A stretch of 64,000 bases of DNA from Rhizobium grahamii (GTDB lineage Bacteria > Pseudomonadota > Alphaproteobacteria > Rhizobiales > Rhizobiaceae): NCBI RefSeq assembly GCF_009498215.1, contig NZ_CP043499.1, positions 1,624,001 to 1,688,000 of the forward strand, read 5' to 3'. Below, in pieces: positions 54,310-63,599 of the stretch. The translations under genes were made by a program, and so were the position numbers. The stretch's first letter is position 1. The number at the start of each line of letters is the position of its first letter. The notes beneath the pieces are model-generated. The model did no database searches. It saw nothing but the letters and a program-made list of their open reading frames with translations, and was not told the origin of the DNA.

Positions 54310-55635
54310 ATGAGCCAGAGTTCCAGCCGAACCGCCGTCATTCGAGATCATGCAAAACAGCGCGACGGCATCGCGGAAACGCTTTTGGTCGAGTTGCTCC
54401 ATGACCTGTTTCAGATCGACGTCCGCAATCTCGTGATCAATCACGATCAGTACAGCCTGAATTCGCTGAACGGCTTCTTCGAAGTCGGTGACGCGCCCTA
54501 CTTCTTCAAGTTCCATCAGGAAGAGAATGAGGAAGAAATGAGCGGCGAGTATTATCGCGCCGATATCCTGGCTCGGGCCGGTCTCCCGGTGGACCAGCCT
54601 GCCATGATGTCGACCCTCCCGGGTGAACAGATCCTTGTCTACAAGCGCCGGACGAACCCGCGTTTCTCAGACGTGTTACGAACGATCGACGACCGGCACG
54701 ACGATGACGAGGCAAAGCGGGCCGTGGATGCCGAGCGCAAGCTGAATGAAGAGGTCCTTGCCGTCTATCTCAAGACACTGCATCCGGTAACGACTGATCA
54801 GGTCGTGAAGGAGCCGATCAACCGGCTCTTCTATGATCGGCTGGTGACAGGTCCGGCCGAGACCTATCCCGGCGGCCGCTTAGCGAGTTTTTATGTTGGT
54901 AAGGAGTTTTCGTTTCCTGGCGTCACGCTCTCCTGGGAGGAGTTCTCAAAGGCGCGCTTTGTCGTCAACGGAATGGAATACAGAAATACGATCGCCGAGC
55001 TTTTTGACCTTGCCCACGAAAGGGTCGATCCGGCCCGCCTGGCGGATGCCGGTGGTGTGACGGCGCACGGCGACGCCCACAACGCAAATGTCTGGTACGA
55101 GCGCGACGGAACGGACGCCACACTCTCCTTTTTCGATCCGGCGTTTGCGGGTGAACATATTCCCACACTGCTGGCCGAGGTGAAGGCCACGTTTCACAAT
55201 ATTCTCGCGCATCCCTACTGGCTCTATGAGCCGGCTGTCCTGCAGGAAAAGGCAAGCGCCAGCGCCCGCTATGAGAACGGAACGCTGTTCGCCGACTTCG
55301 ACTGGCGCCTGAGCCCGGTGCGTCAATCGCTTCTTCAAGCGAAGGCGGAGACAATGTGGAAGCCGTTGCTGGCAGCGCTGAAACAGCGTGGTCTGCTTCC
55401 GGCCGATTGGAGGCAGGTGATCCGGCTCGGACTATTCCTGTGCCCGACGCTCGTGATGAACTTGCGCGCGGGCGCCGCAACCCATAACCCGACCTCATCG
55501 CTGATCGGCTTCTCGGTTGCGGTCATGACCGGCTCGGATCCAATTAAGGGCGAGGACGCCATAACGCATTTCCTCGCGAGCATTGATCCGAAAGCTAAGA
55601 GATCATTTTCTTCCGCGCGGCATCTGCAGCCGTGA
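54310..55635 (+). CDS. APH-fold phosphotransferase of unknown substrate
   Basis: A 441-residue protein with the aminoglycoside phosphotransferase/choline kinase fold. The catalytic loop is AHGDAHNANVW (H at residue 253) and the metal aspartate is in FFDPAFAGEH. PYFFKFHQEENEEEM near residue 65 could hold the ATP-contacting lysine. I do not recognise a closer family. It lies 40 bp after the HutC-type regulator on the same strand, and no kinase is part of the known sulfopropanediol pathway, so it points to an extra or different step. Resistance to aminoglycosides is not implied. A structured intergenic element follows it. Confidence 0.75.
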   Translation: MSQSSSRTAVIRDHAKQRDGIAETLLVELLHDLFQIDVRNLVINHDQYSLNSLNGFFEVGDAPYFFKFHQEENEEEMSGEYYRADILARAGLPVDQPAMMSTLPGEQILVYKRRTNPRFSDVLRTIDDRHDDDEAKRAVDAERKLNEEVLAVYLKTLHPVTTDQVVKEPINRLFYDRLVTGPAETYPGGRLASFYVGKEFSFPGVTLSWEEFSKARFVVNGMEYRNTIAELFDLAHERVDPARLADAGGVTAHGDAHNANVWYERDGTDATLSFFDPAFAGEHIPTLLAEVKATFHNILAHPYWLYEPAVLQEKASASARYENGTLFADFDWRLSPVRQSLLQAKAETMWKPLLAALKQRGLLPADWRQVIRLGLFLCPTLVMNLRAGAATHNPTSSLIGFSVAVMTGSDPIKGEDAITHFLASIDPKAKRSFSSARHLQP

Positions 55636-55698
55636 ATGTACGAAAGGCGATGAAAGGAACGGCCGAGCAAAGTTTTCCAGACCGAGGAACGCATGACA

Positions 55699-55737
55699 TG
55701 CACAAACGTCCCGGTTATCGACCTTGATGTTTGTGCA
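55699..55737. repeat. Spaced inverted repeat upstream of the sulfonate-type transporter
   Basis: TGCACAAAC (55699-55707) and GTTTGTGCA (55729-55737) are perfect 9-bp arms, 21 bp apart, with a second short pairing GGT/ACC inside. No T-run follows, so it is not a standard terminator. It could be an RNA stem or a regulator site 75 bp before the binding-protein start. Confidence 0.5.
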
Positions 55738-55811
55738 AGGAAAAAGAATAGATGCCAACGAACACGGCGCAAGCCGTACAACCAAATGACGTTGTCGAAA
55801 GAGGGGTTCCA

Positions 55812-56825
55812 ATGAAGTACACATCTATCAGCAAGCAGCTTTCCCGCGCAGCGATCGCCTTCGCGGTCGTCGGCGTTCTCGCAGGCACCGCGGCGAAAGC
55901 CGCAGAGATTCCGGCCAAGCCGGAGCCGGGCACGTTCAAGATCGGGATCGAACCCTGGCTCGGTTACGGCCAGTGGCACGTTGCCGCCAGCAAGGACCTT
56001 TTCAAGAAGGCCAATCTTGATGATGTCGAGATTGTGAACTTTGCCGAAGACAAGGATATCAACGCAGCTCTTGCCAGCGGCCAGCTTGATGGCGCCAACA
56101 TCGCGACGCACACCGCAATGGCCATGGTTGCCGCGGGCCTCCCGGTCAAGATTGTCTCCCTGCTGGACTTCAGTCTGAAGGCCGATGCAATCCTCGCCGG
56201 CAGCGACATCAAGAGCATTGCCGACCTGAAGGGCAAGAACGTCGCCTTCGAGGAAGGCACGACAAGCGATATCCTGCTCAACTACGCACTCTCGAGCAAC
56301 GGCATGACGATCGACGACATCGTTCGCGTTCCGATGCCGGCAGCTGATGCGGGAACGGCACTGATCGCCGGACGCGTTCCTGTTGCCGTAACCTACGAGC
56401 CTTACATTTCGACCGCGCAGGCGCAGGACAAGACCATCCAGCTTCTCTTCGAAGCAGGAAAGGATCCGGGTCTCGTTTCGGATGTATTCGTCGTTCGCGA
56501 GGAAGTCCTGAAGTCGAAGCCGGGCCAGGTTGTCGCGATGATCAAGGCATGGGACGCGGCACTGGCTGATTACAAGGCGAACACCAAGGAAGACCGCGAG
56601 ATCATTTCCAAGGCTGTCGGCGCCTCGCCGGCCGATCTGGAAACCGCCTTCGACGGCGTCCAATACTACACCTCCGCAGAAGCCGCGAAGGCATTCGCCG
56701 GCGACTTCAAGACAAAGACTTTCGCCGACGTGCTGAAGGCCGCAAAGCAGGCCGGCCTGGTCACTGTCGACGTTTCCGCAGACGCCATAATCGATGCATC
56801 GTTCGTCGATGCGGCAAACAAGTAG
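55812..56825 (+). CDS. NitT/TauT-type ABC transporter substrate-binding protein (sulfonate/taurine type)
   Basis: A 337-residue periplasmic protein. The start is ATG 55812 behind GAGGGG, with signal peptide MKYTSISKQLSRAAIAFAVV and cleavage near AAKA-A. IGIEPWLGYGQWHVAASKDLF, ALASGQLDGANIATH and DLKGKNVAFEEGTTSD are the wording of SsuA/TauA/NrtA-type binding proteins. It heads a three-gene importer. A sulfonate ligand agrees with the HpsN-like enzyme nearby, but members of this family also bind nitrate, thiamine precursors and other small molecules. Confidence 0.9.
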   Translation: MKYTSISKQLSRAAIAFAVVGVLAGTAAKAAEIPAKPEPGTFKIGIEPWLGYGQWHVAASKDLFKKANLDDVEIVNFAEDKDINAALASGQLDGANIATHTAMAMVAAGLPVKIVSLLDFSLKADAILAGSDIKSIADLKGKNVAFEEGTTSDILLNYALSSNGMTIDDIVRVPMPAADAGTALIAGRVPVAVTYEPYISTAQAQDKTIQLLFEAGKDPGLVSDVFVVREEVLKSKPGQVVAMIKAWDAALADYKANTKEDREIISKAVGASPADLETAFDGVQYYTSAEAAKAFAGDFKTKTFADVLKAAKQAGLVTVDVSADAIIDASFVDAANK

Positions 56826-56850
56826 TCCCGGCGAGATCAACGGAAGCGCA

Positions 56851-57711
56851 ATGTCCAGCTCTTCACCATCCTCGTCAACGCGTGAACGACCCCGCGCGCC
56901 GGAGCGCGCGGGAGTCGGCAGGCCTCCGAGCGCCTTTCGCATCGGCGATCCCATCGGTGGTCGCTCGTTCCTGCTGATCTCGATAGCCGTCTTCGCGCTA
57001 TTGTTCGCCATCTGGTGGGCGGCGACCGTGACCGGCTGGGTAAAGCCTATCTTTCTCCCAAGCCCCGGAGCGGTCTGGAGCAAGATGGTCGAGCTCGCGC
57101 TTGATGGAACGCTCTGGAACGACGCCGGCATAAGCATTTACCGCATGCTCGTCGGATTTCTGCTTGCATCCGCCATGGCGATCCCGATCGGCATCATGAT
57201 CGGCTGCTTCAAGACTTGGGAAGCGGCTGTCGAGCCCCTCGTCGATTTCGTTCGCTACATGCCGGTCGTGGCCTTTGTGCCTCTCAGCATTCTGTGGGCC
57301 GGAACAAGCGACCTGCAAAAATTCGTCATCATCTGGATCGGAACATTCTTCCAGCAGGTGCTGATGGTCATGGACAGCGTCAAGCGCGTCCCGACCGACT
57401 TCGTGGGGCTCGGGCGAACGCTCGGCATGTCCGAAACCAAGATCCTCCGTCGTATCGTCCTGCCGTCCGCATTGCCCGGAATATGGGATACGCTGCGGAT
57501 CAGCCTGGGTTGGGCATGGACCTGGCTGGTTCTCGCCGAACTCGTCGCCGCCACGTCTGGCCTCGGATACCGTATCGTCGTCTCCCAGCGATACTTCCAG
57601 ACGCAGACGATCATCGGTTACATCCTGCTCCTCGGACTACTCGGCCTGATTACCGACCAGACCATGAAGGCCCTCGAGCGTGTTTTCTTCCGTTATGCTT
57701 CGAGACATTGA
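56851..57711 (+). CDS. NitT/TauT-type ABC transporter permease (SsuC/TauC family)
   Basis: A 286-residue inner-membrane permease. ATG 56851 follows GGAAG; the first ~45 residues are an unusual polar, serine/arginine/proline-rich extension before the first membrane helix. The core has six helices, with WAGTSDLQKFVIIWIGTFF and the EAA-like loop PTDFVGLGRTLGMSETKILRRIVLP. It follows the binding-protein gene by 25 bp and precedes the ATPase by one base. Confidence 0.9.
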   Translation: MSSSSPSSSTRERPRAPERAGVGRPPSAFRIGDPIGGRSFLLISIAVFALLFAIWWAATVTGWVKPIFLPSPGAVWSKMVELALDGTLWNDAGISIYRMLVGFLLASAMAIPIGIMIGCFKTWEAAVEPLVDFVRYMPVVAFVPLSILWAGTSDLQKFVIIWIGTFFQQVLMVMDSVKRVPTDFVGLGRTLGMSETKILRRIVLPSALPGIWDTLRISLGWAWTWLVLAELVAATSGLGYRIVVSQRYFQTQTIIGYILLLGLLGLITDQTMKALERVFFRYASRH

Positions 57712-57712
57712 G

Positions 57713-58495
57713 ATGAGCCAACCCAAGCTGAAGATCGAGTCGCTCAACAAGTGGTACGGCTCCAGGAAAGGCCCGGTCCATGCGCTGAGTGACGTCAGCC
57801 TTGAACTTGCCGACAACGAGTTCGTTTCTCTCGTCGGGGCCTCGGGCTGCGGAAAGAGCACACTCCTGTCGATCGTCGCAGGCCTGCAGGGGTTCGACAA
57901 CGGGGTCTTGCTGACCGACGGCGCACCGATCGTCGGCCCCGGGCTCGACCGCGGCGTGGTCTTCCAGTCCTACACCCTTCTTCCGTGGCTGACGGCGCAG
58001 CAGAACGTCGAGTTCGCCCTGCAGGCGGCCGGGTTGTCCGCTGCGGAATGTAGGGACGTCGCCCGTCACCATATCAATCTGGTCAAGCTCGATCGCTTTG
58101 CCGACAGCTTCCCGTCGCAGCTTTCGGGCGGCATGAAGCAGCGCGTCGCGATCGCCCGCGCCTTGTCGTATCGGCCTAAGATGCTGCTCATGGATGAACC
58201 GTTCGGCGCGCTCGACGCCTTGACGCGACACCAGATGCAGGAACTGCTGACGCAAATCTGGGAAGAGCATCGACTGACGGTTCTCTTCGTGACGCACGAC
58301 GTCGAGGAGGCCGTTTATCTCTCGGATCGTATCATCGCGATGAGCATCAATCCCGGCCGCATCAATTCGACATTCCATGTCGGGCTCGCACGACCGCGCA
58401 ATCAGGACATGATCTCGACGCCGGAATTCCTGGCGTTGCAGAAAGAGGTGCTGAACGCCATCAGGGCGGGCTCGCAGGGAGAGAACGAGCATTGA
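57713..58495 (+). CDS. NitT/TauT-type ABC transporter ATP-binding protein (SsuB/TauB family)
   Basis: A 260-residue ATPase with Walker A GASGCGKST, signature LSGGMKQRVAIARA (GGMKQR is characteristic of the taurine/nitrate branch), Walker B MLLMDEPFGALD and switch HDVEEAVYLSDR. It starts at ATG 57713, two bases after the permease stop. It is the last gene of the cluster before a strong hairpin. Confidence 0.92.
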   Translation: MSQPKLKIESLNKWYGSRKGPVHALSDVSLELADNEFVSLVGASGCGKSTLLSIVAGLQGFDNGVLLTDGAPIVGPGLDRGVVFQSYTLLPWLTAQQNVEFALQAAGLSAAECRDVARHHINLVKLDRFADSFPSQLSGGMKQRVAIARALSYRPKMLLMDEPFGALDALTRHQMQELLTQIWEEHRLTVLFVTHDVEEAVYLSDRIIAMSINPGRINSTFHVGLARPRNQDMISTPEFLALQKEVLNAIRAGSQGENEH

Positions 58496-58499
58496 GTTT

Positions 58500-58526
58500 G
58501 CCATCGGCGCCACTGGCGCCGATGGC
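58500..58526. terminator. Hairpin between convergent transcription units
   Basis: A perfect 12-bp stem GCCATCGGCGCC (58500-58511) / GGCGCCGATGGC (58515-58526) with loop ACT, five bases after the ATPase stop and before the convergent dimethylformamidase-like pseudogene. There is no strong T-run, so termination efficiency is uncertain. Confidence 0.6.
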
Positions 58527-58544
58527 TATTGAGTTTCCGTGCAG

Positions 58545-60541
58545 TCACGACCGGCTCTGAAATCGTCCTATGAGATTGCGCATGATGCGTCCGACATCAT
58601 TGTCATGTCCGGCGCCCGGCAGCGCGCCGATCCATGCAACCGAACTCATCGACACGACAATGCCGCCGCCTTCGTGGCGATAGGCTGTCATGTCAGCCCT
58701 GCGCAGCGCCGCTCTCTCGCTATCGCCTTCGACGATCCACAAATCTGGCCTCACCTGGAAGCCATCGTCAAAGCCGTTGGCCACCGCAAGTCGGACCAGG
58801 TTTTTCGGCGTAATCTGCGACTTGATGACGGCGTCGATTTCATATCCCGCAGCACCACCGAGCACCGTGCCCTCGCCGCCGAACTGATCCGATGTCACAC
58901 CATCGAACAGCCAGGCATACTCTCCGCCGTAGCTGCCGCTCAGCCGTCGATAGGGTCGAGACTGGCCGAAACCCATGATGACATAGGTGACACCCACCAG
59001 GGCTTGCGGGTGATTTAGGCCGCGATCTTCCCAGTTCCCGCCGGCTCGCCCGTCATCGCCAGATGAGTTTCGCCCGGCCGACCTGTCCAGATGTCGTTCT
59101 TGCCGCGGCGCAACTCCATCCTGTGCCCCTGGATCGCGACGACCCAGTAGAAGCCGTTGCCGCCGAGGTAGGAGAAATTCCCGCCGCCGCGAAGGTAATC
59201 CTTCAAACCGGCCATCATCGGGGCCGACCAGTATTCGGGATGGCTGCCCGTCAGGATCAGATCATAGGATGCAAGACTGGCGGCACCCTCCTCGTGCAGA
59301 TCATGGTCCGTCAGCACGCCAACGGCAATTTCGTGCCTGTGGCAGAACTTCAGAAACTGTAGATCCACCGAGAGAAGGTGTGGCGAGTTCGACAACGGGT
59401 AATGATAATCGTCCCGGAGCGTGGTGCGCGGGCGACGGCTGCTTGTCAGGCTGACACCGCTCAGGTCGGCATGGACGTCGTAGAGGCTCAGGAAGTTGTT
59501 ATCAGTCGCGAACCGGTGCGACCGGTCAGTGCCGTGCCAGGGATACTTCTCTGGAGGCAACTGCTCGTCTGCGTAGGCGAGATAGGTGGCGGTCGGCAGC
59601 AGGAAGGCGACGGAAGAGGCAGGCCGGCTGGAGCGCACGAAGAAGGGAAGCTTCTCGACGCCGTCGATCGTCTCGATCACAAGCGCATATACTCCTGACC
59701 TCGCATCCTCGGGTACCGAGATCGCCAGATCCGCTTCCCAATCGAACCCGCCAAAGTCGTCATCATGGAGATGAATTGCATCGAAGTGATCCGGTGCCAA
59801 TCTTGGGTCGTGGACCTCGCCGGTGAACCGTGGCGATGCCACTGCGAATGTCGGAGCGTTTCGAATTGTAAGCCGGTCGTCGCCGCCGTCGATTGGCATC
59901 AATCTTTCAGATGGGGCATGCGCCTGAAACCGCCACTCGGATTTCCGGGTATCCCTATCGAGCACGATTCTGCCGATCCGGGCATTGAGGGTCTGATCCC
60001 GCTGGCTGGGCTCGGCACCAAGATAGATCGTCTCGGACGGCCCGCCCGCCGGGATCACGGTCTCAGCGACTGGAATTCCGTCGCAGCGCGTAAGGCGGCA
60101 TAAGACGCGGCTGGCCCGAGCGGCGAGGTGCAGCCGGTACCAACACTCGTTATCGGCCTGAGCCAGCAATTCGCCGTTGGCCCGCAAGTCTCCGCTAGCG
60201 TCGAGCGTAAGCGCGAAACCGTTCCAGCAAACAACCGGCTTGGTCACGCTGTTCAGCGTAAAGAGAATTTCGACGTCGAGACGGATTTCAACCGCCGCTT
60301 CGGAAACAGGAATCTCGACCCATGATCCGATATCGAAATCTCTCACGCCGAAGCGGTCGTTCGCTCTCGAAACGGACCATTCGGCGATCTCGGCGTCATC
60401 GAGGTCAAGCGTTTGAATGGAGACACGCGCCTCGGGATCGGAGCACGAAACGAAAGCGCGGGTGGCCTCGCCGGCGCGGACGCTCCAGGGCTCGATAAAG
60501 CCCACCGCCGGCATCGCCGTATGGTTCAATGTCCGACGCAC
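58545..60541 (-). pseudogene. Frameshifted N,N-dimethylformamidase-like protein (large subunit family)
   Basis: The first frame, from GTG 60541 (RBS GGGAGAG), encodes ~500 residues: a lectin-like N-terminal part and the dimethylformamidase C-terminal domain with LLPTATYLAYADEQ, SLYDVHADLSG, LLSVDLQFLKFC, ILTGSHPEYWS and WTGRPGETHLAMTGEPAG. It then shifts frame near 59037 and stops at 59015. The other frame continues the family sequence, NWEDRGLNHPQALVGVTYVI, then FDGV and LGGAAGYEIDA, to 58545. One base must be restored for a full ~660-residue protein. It is either a recent inactivation or a sequencing error. Known relatives hydrolyse dimethylformamide; the substrate here is unknown. No small subunit gene is adjacent. 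Confidence 0.75.
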
Positions 60542-60658
60542 TCAGTCTCTCCCGCGCTCGATCGCCTCGCTTGTTCCAGGTTAGCGTGCCTGCTGCCGAA
60601 TGACAACGGAAGCGCAATTCGATTGGCGGAAAGACGGACCCGTTTCCGAAAAGCGCCG

Positions 60659-61729
60659 TCACGCCTGGCTGGCGCCACGCTCCCAATACCACGCTACGTA
60701 CATGTTTTTCCTGTCATGGCCGCGTCCCTTCAGGAAGGCTCGGGTCGCTCGGACGTCGTCCTTCTCCGCGGCAAACCAGACAAAGGTGCCATCTTCAATC
60801 GATGCGATCGCTTCCTTGGTCGTCTCGAGGAGCGTTGACCTTGCGCTGTCGGAATAGTCGCAGCGGTGCAGCCAATGGACGTCGAGCGAAGCAGCAGAGA
60901 CAAGCGGCTGCTCTTCCGCTGCATCGGAGACTTCGATAATCGCCTGCAGCCTTGTGCCCGCTGGCGCTTCCTCCGCAATTCGCGCGATGGCCGGGAGCGC
61001 GCTTTCGTCGCCGGCAAGCAGGATGGACCGTGCCACGGGGAATCCGCCGCCGCCCGGTCCAAGCAGGGCAACTTTTTGCCCCACCCGCGCGTCGCGCGCG
61101 AAGTCCGCTCCGGGTGTCTTCACGCCCGCGAGCGGGTGCTGCAGGAAATCGATCCAGAGCTCCCGCTTCTCGGCGTCAACGGCACGGATTGTGTAGACGC
61201 GTACCAGAAGCTCGTCGTCGCCCTGCGGCCACGCCACACGACCGTCGGCGCGAAGTCCGGGCCAGATGGGTTGCCTGCCGTTCGGCGGCACGAGCACGCG
61301 CACATGCATGTCGCCGCCGAGAAACGGGCGGATGTCGCTGCAGGCGAATTTCACACGACGCATGTGCAGCGTCACGTCTTCCGCGCCGACGACCACTGCC
61401 TCGTGAAGGTTCGGCAACACTTTCAAGGCTGCGGACTTCGCCCAGCTGAGCTCGAGAGGCTCTTCGCCCGCAAAGTAGAAGAGATGCTCCGCGAGCATGG
61501 TCTGGCTCATCTGCAGCGCCTGTTCCGTGGGGCAACTGAGATCGATCAGCAGCTTGCCATCATCAACGCGGATCGTGGCGTTGCCGATCTTGCTCTTCAG
61601 GAAGGCCAGGTGTTCGCTTCGCTCTACCTCGGCATGCTCCACGAAGTGCTCGCAGATCTCGTCAAGCAGACTATGCGGGTCCACGGGAACTGCTACGCCG
61701 GACAGATTGTAGTCATGAGCAGTGGTCAC
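60659..61729 (-). CDS. Siderophore-interacting FAD-binding reductase (ViuB/SIP family)
   Basis: A 356-residue cytoplasmic ferric-siderophore reductase. The N-terminal ~100 residues are a DUF2218-like domain (LAFLKSKIGNATIRVDDGKL). The SIP FAD-binding barrel follows (RRVKFACSDIRPF, ELLVRVYTIRAVD, DFLQHPLAGVKTPGADFA), then the NAD(P)-binding part (LLGPGGGGFPVARSILLAGDESALPAI, KNMYVAWYWERG). It starts with GTG 61729, overlapping the ATPase stop by 4 bp, so it is translationally coupled to the siderophore importer. It would release iron from the imported siderophore in the cytoplasm. Confidence 0.92.
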   Translation of the reverse strand: MTTAHDYNLSGVAVPVDPHSLLDEICEHFVEHAEVERSEHLAFLKSKIGNATIRVDDGKLLIDLSCPTEQALQMSQTMLAEHLFYFAGEEPLELSWAKSAALKVLPNLHEAVVVGAEDVTLHMRRVKFACSDIRPFLGGDMHVRVLVPPNGRQPIWPGLRADGRVAWPQGDDELLVRVYTIRAVDAEKRELWIDFLQHPLAGVKTPGADFARDARVGQKVALLGPGGGGFPVARSILLAGDESALPAIARIAEEAPAGTRLQAIIEVSDAAEEQPLVSAASLDVHWLHRCDYSDSARSTLLETTKEAIASIEDGTFVWFAAEKDDVRATRAFLKGRGHDRKNMYVAWYWERGASQA

Positions 61730-62568
61730 GGGTTTTCCTCCTGGGTGGCGAGCTGCAAGTCAGTCTTAGGTTCCACCATCCGGTGACGGCCGATCGGAAG
61801 CATGATCGGTCTGCCCGAGGTCGGATCGATGATGATGCGGCTCTCAAGGCCGAAAACGTCGCGTACGTTCTCGACTGTCAGAACCTGTTGCGGAGCGCCG
61901 GATACATGCACGCGACCTCCCGCCATCGCCACAAGGTGATCGCAGTAGCGCGCCGCAAGATTGAGGTCGTGCAGCACCATGACGATGGTTGTGCCGCGCG
62001 AATGATTGAGATCGGTCAGCAGATCCAGCACTTCGACCTGATGGCTGATATCGAGGAAGGTCGTTGGCTCATCCAGCAGCAGAAGCTCCGTCTGCTGCGC
62101 AAGGGCCATGGCGATCCACACGCGCTGGCGTTGCCCGCCGGAGAGCTCGTCGACAGGCCTCTCCGCCAACTCGGACGTCTTGGTCGCCGTCAGCGCTGCA
62201 TCGACGGCTTCGTCGTCCTTTCGCGTCCAGCGCGAGAAGAGCCCCTGATGCGGGTGTCTTCCCCGGCCGACGAGATCGGCGACGGTGATCCCCTCGGGCG
62301 CGATGGGCGACTGCGGCAGAAGGCCCAATATACGTGCAAGCTCCCGCGACGGCGTGCGATGGATCGACTTGCCGTCAAGCAGGACCTGCCCCTGGCGCGG
62401 CGCGAGCAGCCTCGACATGGTCCGCAGCAATGTGGATTTGCCGCAGGCATTGGCGCCGACGATCGCCGTCACCTTTCCGGGCGGAACGGCGAAATCGAGC
62501 ATCTGCAGGATCTCGGTCTCGCCATAACCTGCCGACAGGCCGGTGGCGACGAGGGAATGAACTGTCAT
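61726..62568 (-). CDS. Ferric-siderophore ABC transporter ATP-binding protein (FecE/FepC type)
   Basis: A 280-residue ATPase starting at ATG 62568, overlapping the permease stop by 4 bp. Walker A is GANACGKST, the signature is LSGGQRQRVWIAMALAQQ, Walker B is LLLLDEPTTFLD and the switch region is VLHDLNLAARYCDHLVAM. The alanine-cysteine in Walker A (GANACGKST) is normal for this family. Open sequence upstream lies within the permease gene. With the two permeases it forms an iron-siderophore importer. Confidence 0.93.
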   Translation of the reverse strand: MTVHSLVATGLSAGYGETEILQMLDFAVPPGKVTAIVGANACGKSTLLRTMSRLLAPRQGQVLLDGKSIHRTPSRELARILGLLPQSPIAPEGITVADLVGRGRHPHQGLFSRWTRKDDEAVDAALTATKTSELAERPVDELSGGQRQRVWIAMALAQQTELLLLDEPTTFLDISHQVEVLDLLTDLNHSRGTTIVMVLHDLNLAARYCDHLVAMAGGRVHVSGAPQQVLTVENVRDVFGLESRIIIDPTSGRPIMLPIGRHRMVEPKTDLQLATQEENP

Positions 62569-63599
62569 AGCGAGCCTCCGCTCCTGTTGACGCGGACGAT
62601 CAGGAAAATCAGGTAAGGAGCGCCGAGAGCGCCCGTCACGACGCCGACGGGATAACGGCTCGGCAGGAGGAACTGCCCGACATAGTCGCCACCGAGCGCG
62701 AGAACCGCGCCGACGAGTGCAGCGGGAACCAGCAGCGAGCCGCTGTTCTTGATGAGGCGCGCCGCTATCGGGCCAGAGAGAAAGGCCACAAAGGCAATCG
62801 GACCTGTGACCGCCGTCGCCGACGCAATCATCCCGACCGCGGAGACGATGATGAGGATCCGTGTGCGCGAAACTCCCACCCCAAGCGCCGCCGCCGTATC
62901 GTCTCCAAGACGCAGCGCTTCCAGATCGCGCGCGCGGCTCAGCAGGAACCCGCCGAAGACGAACAGCGACAGGACCAGCGGTGCAGCTTGGGAAAGTTGA
63001 GCGCCGTTCACGCTGCCGGTCAACCAGCGCATCGCCTCCTGCAAGGTCCATGCCGGTGCCTGCGAAAGAATGTAGGCGATGACGCTTTCCAGCATCGCCG
63101 AAACGCCGATGCCGACGAGAATAAGACGGGTGCCGGCGACACCGTTTCGAAACGACAAACCATAGACGAGGAGGGCAACGCCAAGCCCGGCAGCCACCGC
63201 GATGACGGAGACCGCCGGTCCCTTCAGCGACAGGACGACGATCGCAAACACGGCTGCGGCACTCGCACCCGAGCTGATGCCGACGATATCGGGGCTGGCG
63301 AGCGGGTTGCGCAGCATGATCTGGAACGCCACGCCCCCGAGCCCGAAGCTCGCGCCGGCAAGCACGGAAAGGACCGCGCGCGGCAATCGAAGCTGGCCGA
63401 CGGTAAAGGATGCACCGGCCACGTTTTCACCGAGCAGCACCCGGATGACATCTTGTAGCGGCGTAAAGGATTGTCCGAGCGACAAAGTCAGCGCGAAAAC
63501 CGCAACGACGAGCGATGCCAGCACGACGACAACGGCGGAGTGCCTGCGCCTGCGGATGCGGCGGTTCTCGACGATGCGCTCGAGAGATGAGACCATCAT
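62565..63599 (-). CDS. Ferric-siderophore ABC transporter permease (FecCD/FepG type)
   Basis: A 344-residue inner-membrane permease starting at ATG 63599, overlapping the preceding permease stop by 4 bp. It has about nine to ten hydrophobic segments and FecCD phrases RLPRAVLSVLAGASFGLGGVAFQ, NPLASPDIVGISSGASAAAV and GPIAFVAFLSGPIAARL. It pairs with the partial permease at the window edge to form the channel. Confidence 0.93.
   Translation of the reverse strand: MMVSSLERIVENRRIRRRRHSAVVVVLASLVVAVFALTLSLGQSFTPLQDVIRVLLGENVAGASFTVGQLRLPRAVLSVLAGASFGLGGVAFQIMLRNPLASPDIVGISSGASAAAVFAIVVLSLKGPAVSVIAVAAGLGVALLVYGLSFRNGVAGTRLILVGIGVSAMLESVIAYILSQAPAWTLQEAMRWLTGSVNGAQLSQAAPLVLSLFVFGGFLLSRARDLEALRLGDDTAAALGVGVSRTRILIIVSAVGMIASATAVTGPIAFVAFLSGPIAARLIKNSGSLLVPAALVGAVLALGGDYVGQFLLPSRYPVGVVTGALGAPYLIFLIVRVNRSGGSL

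Noticed and set aside
55335..57137. 600-codon open frame on the minus strand
   Set aside because: It covers the kinase end, the binding protein and the permease start, all convincing on the plus strand; the translation shows no family.
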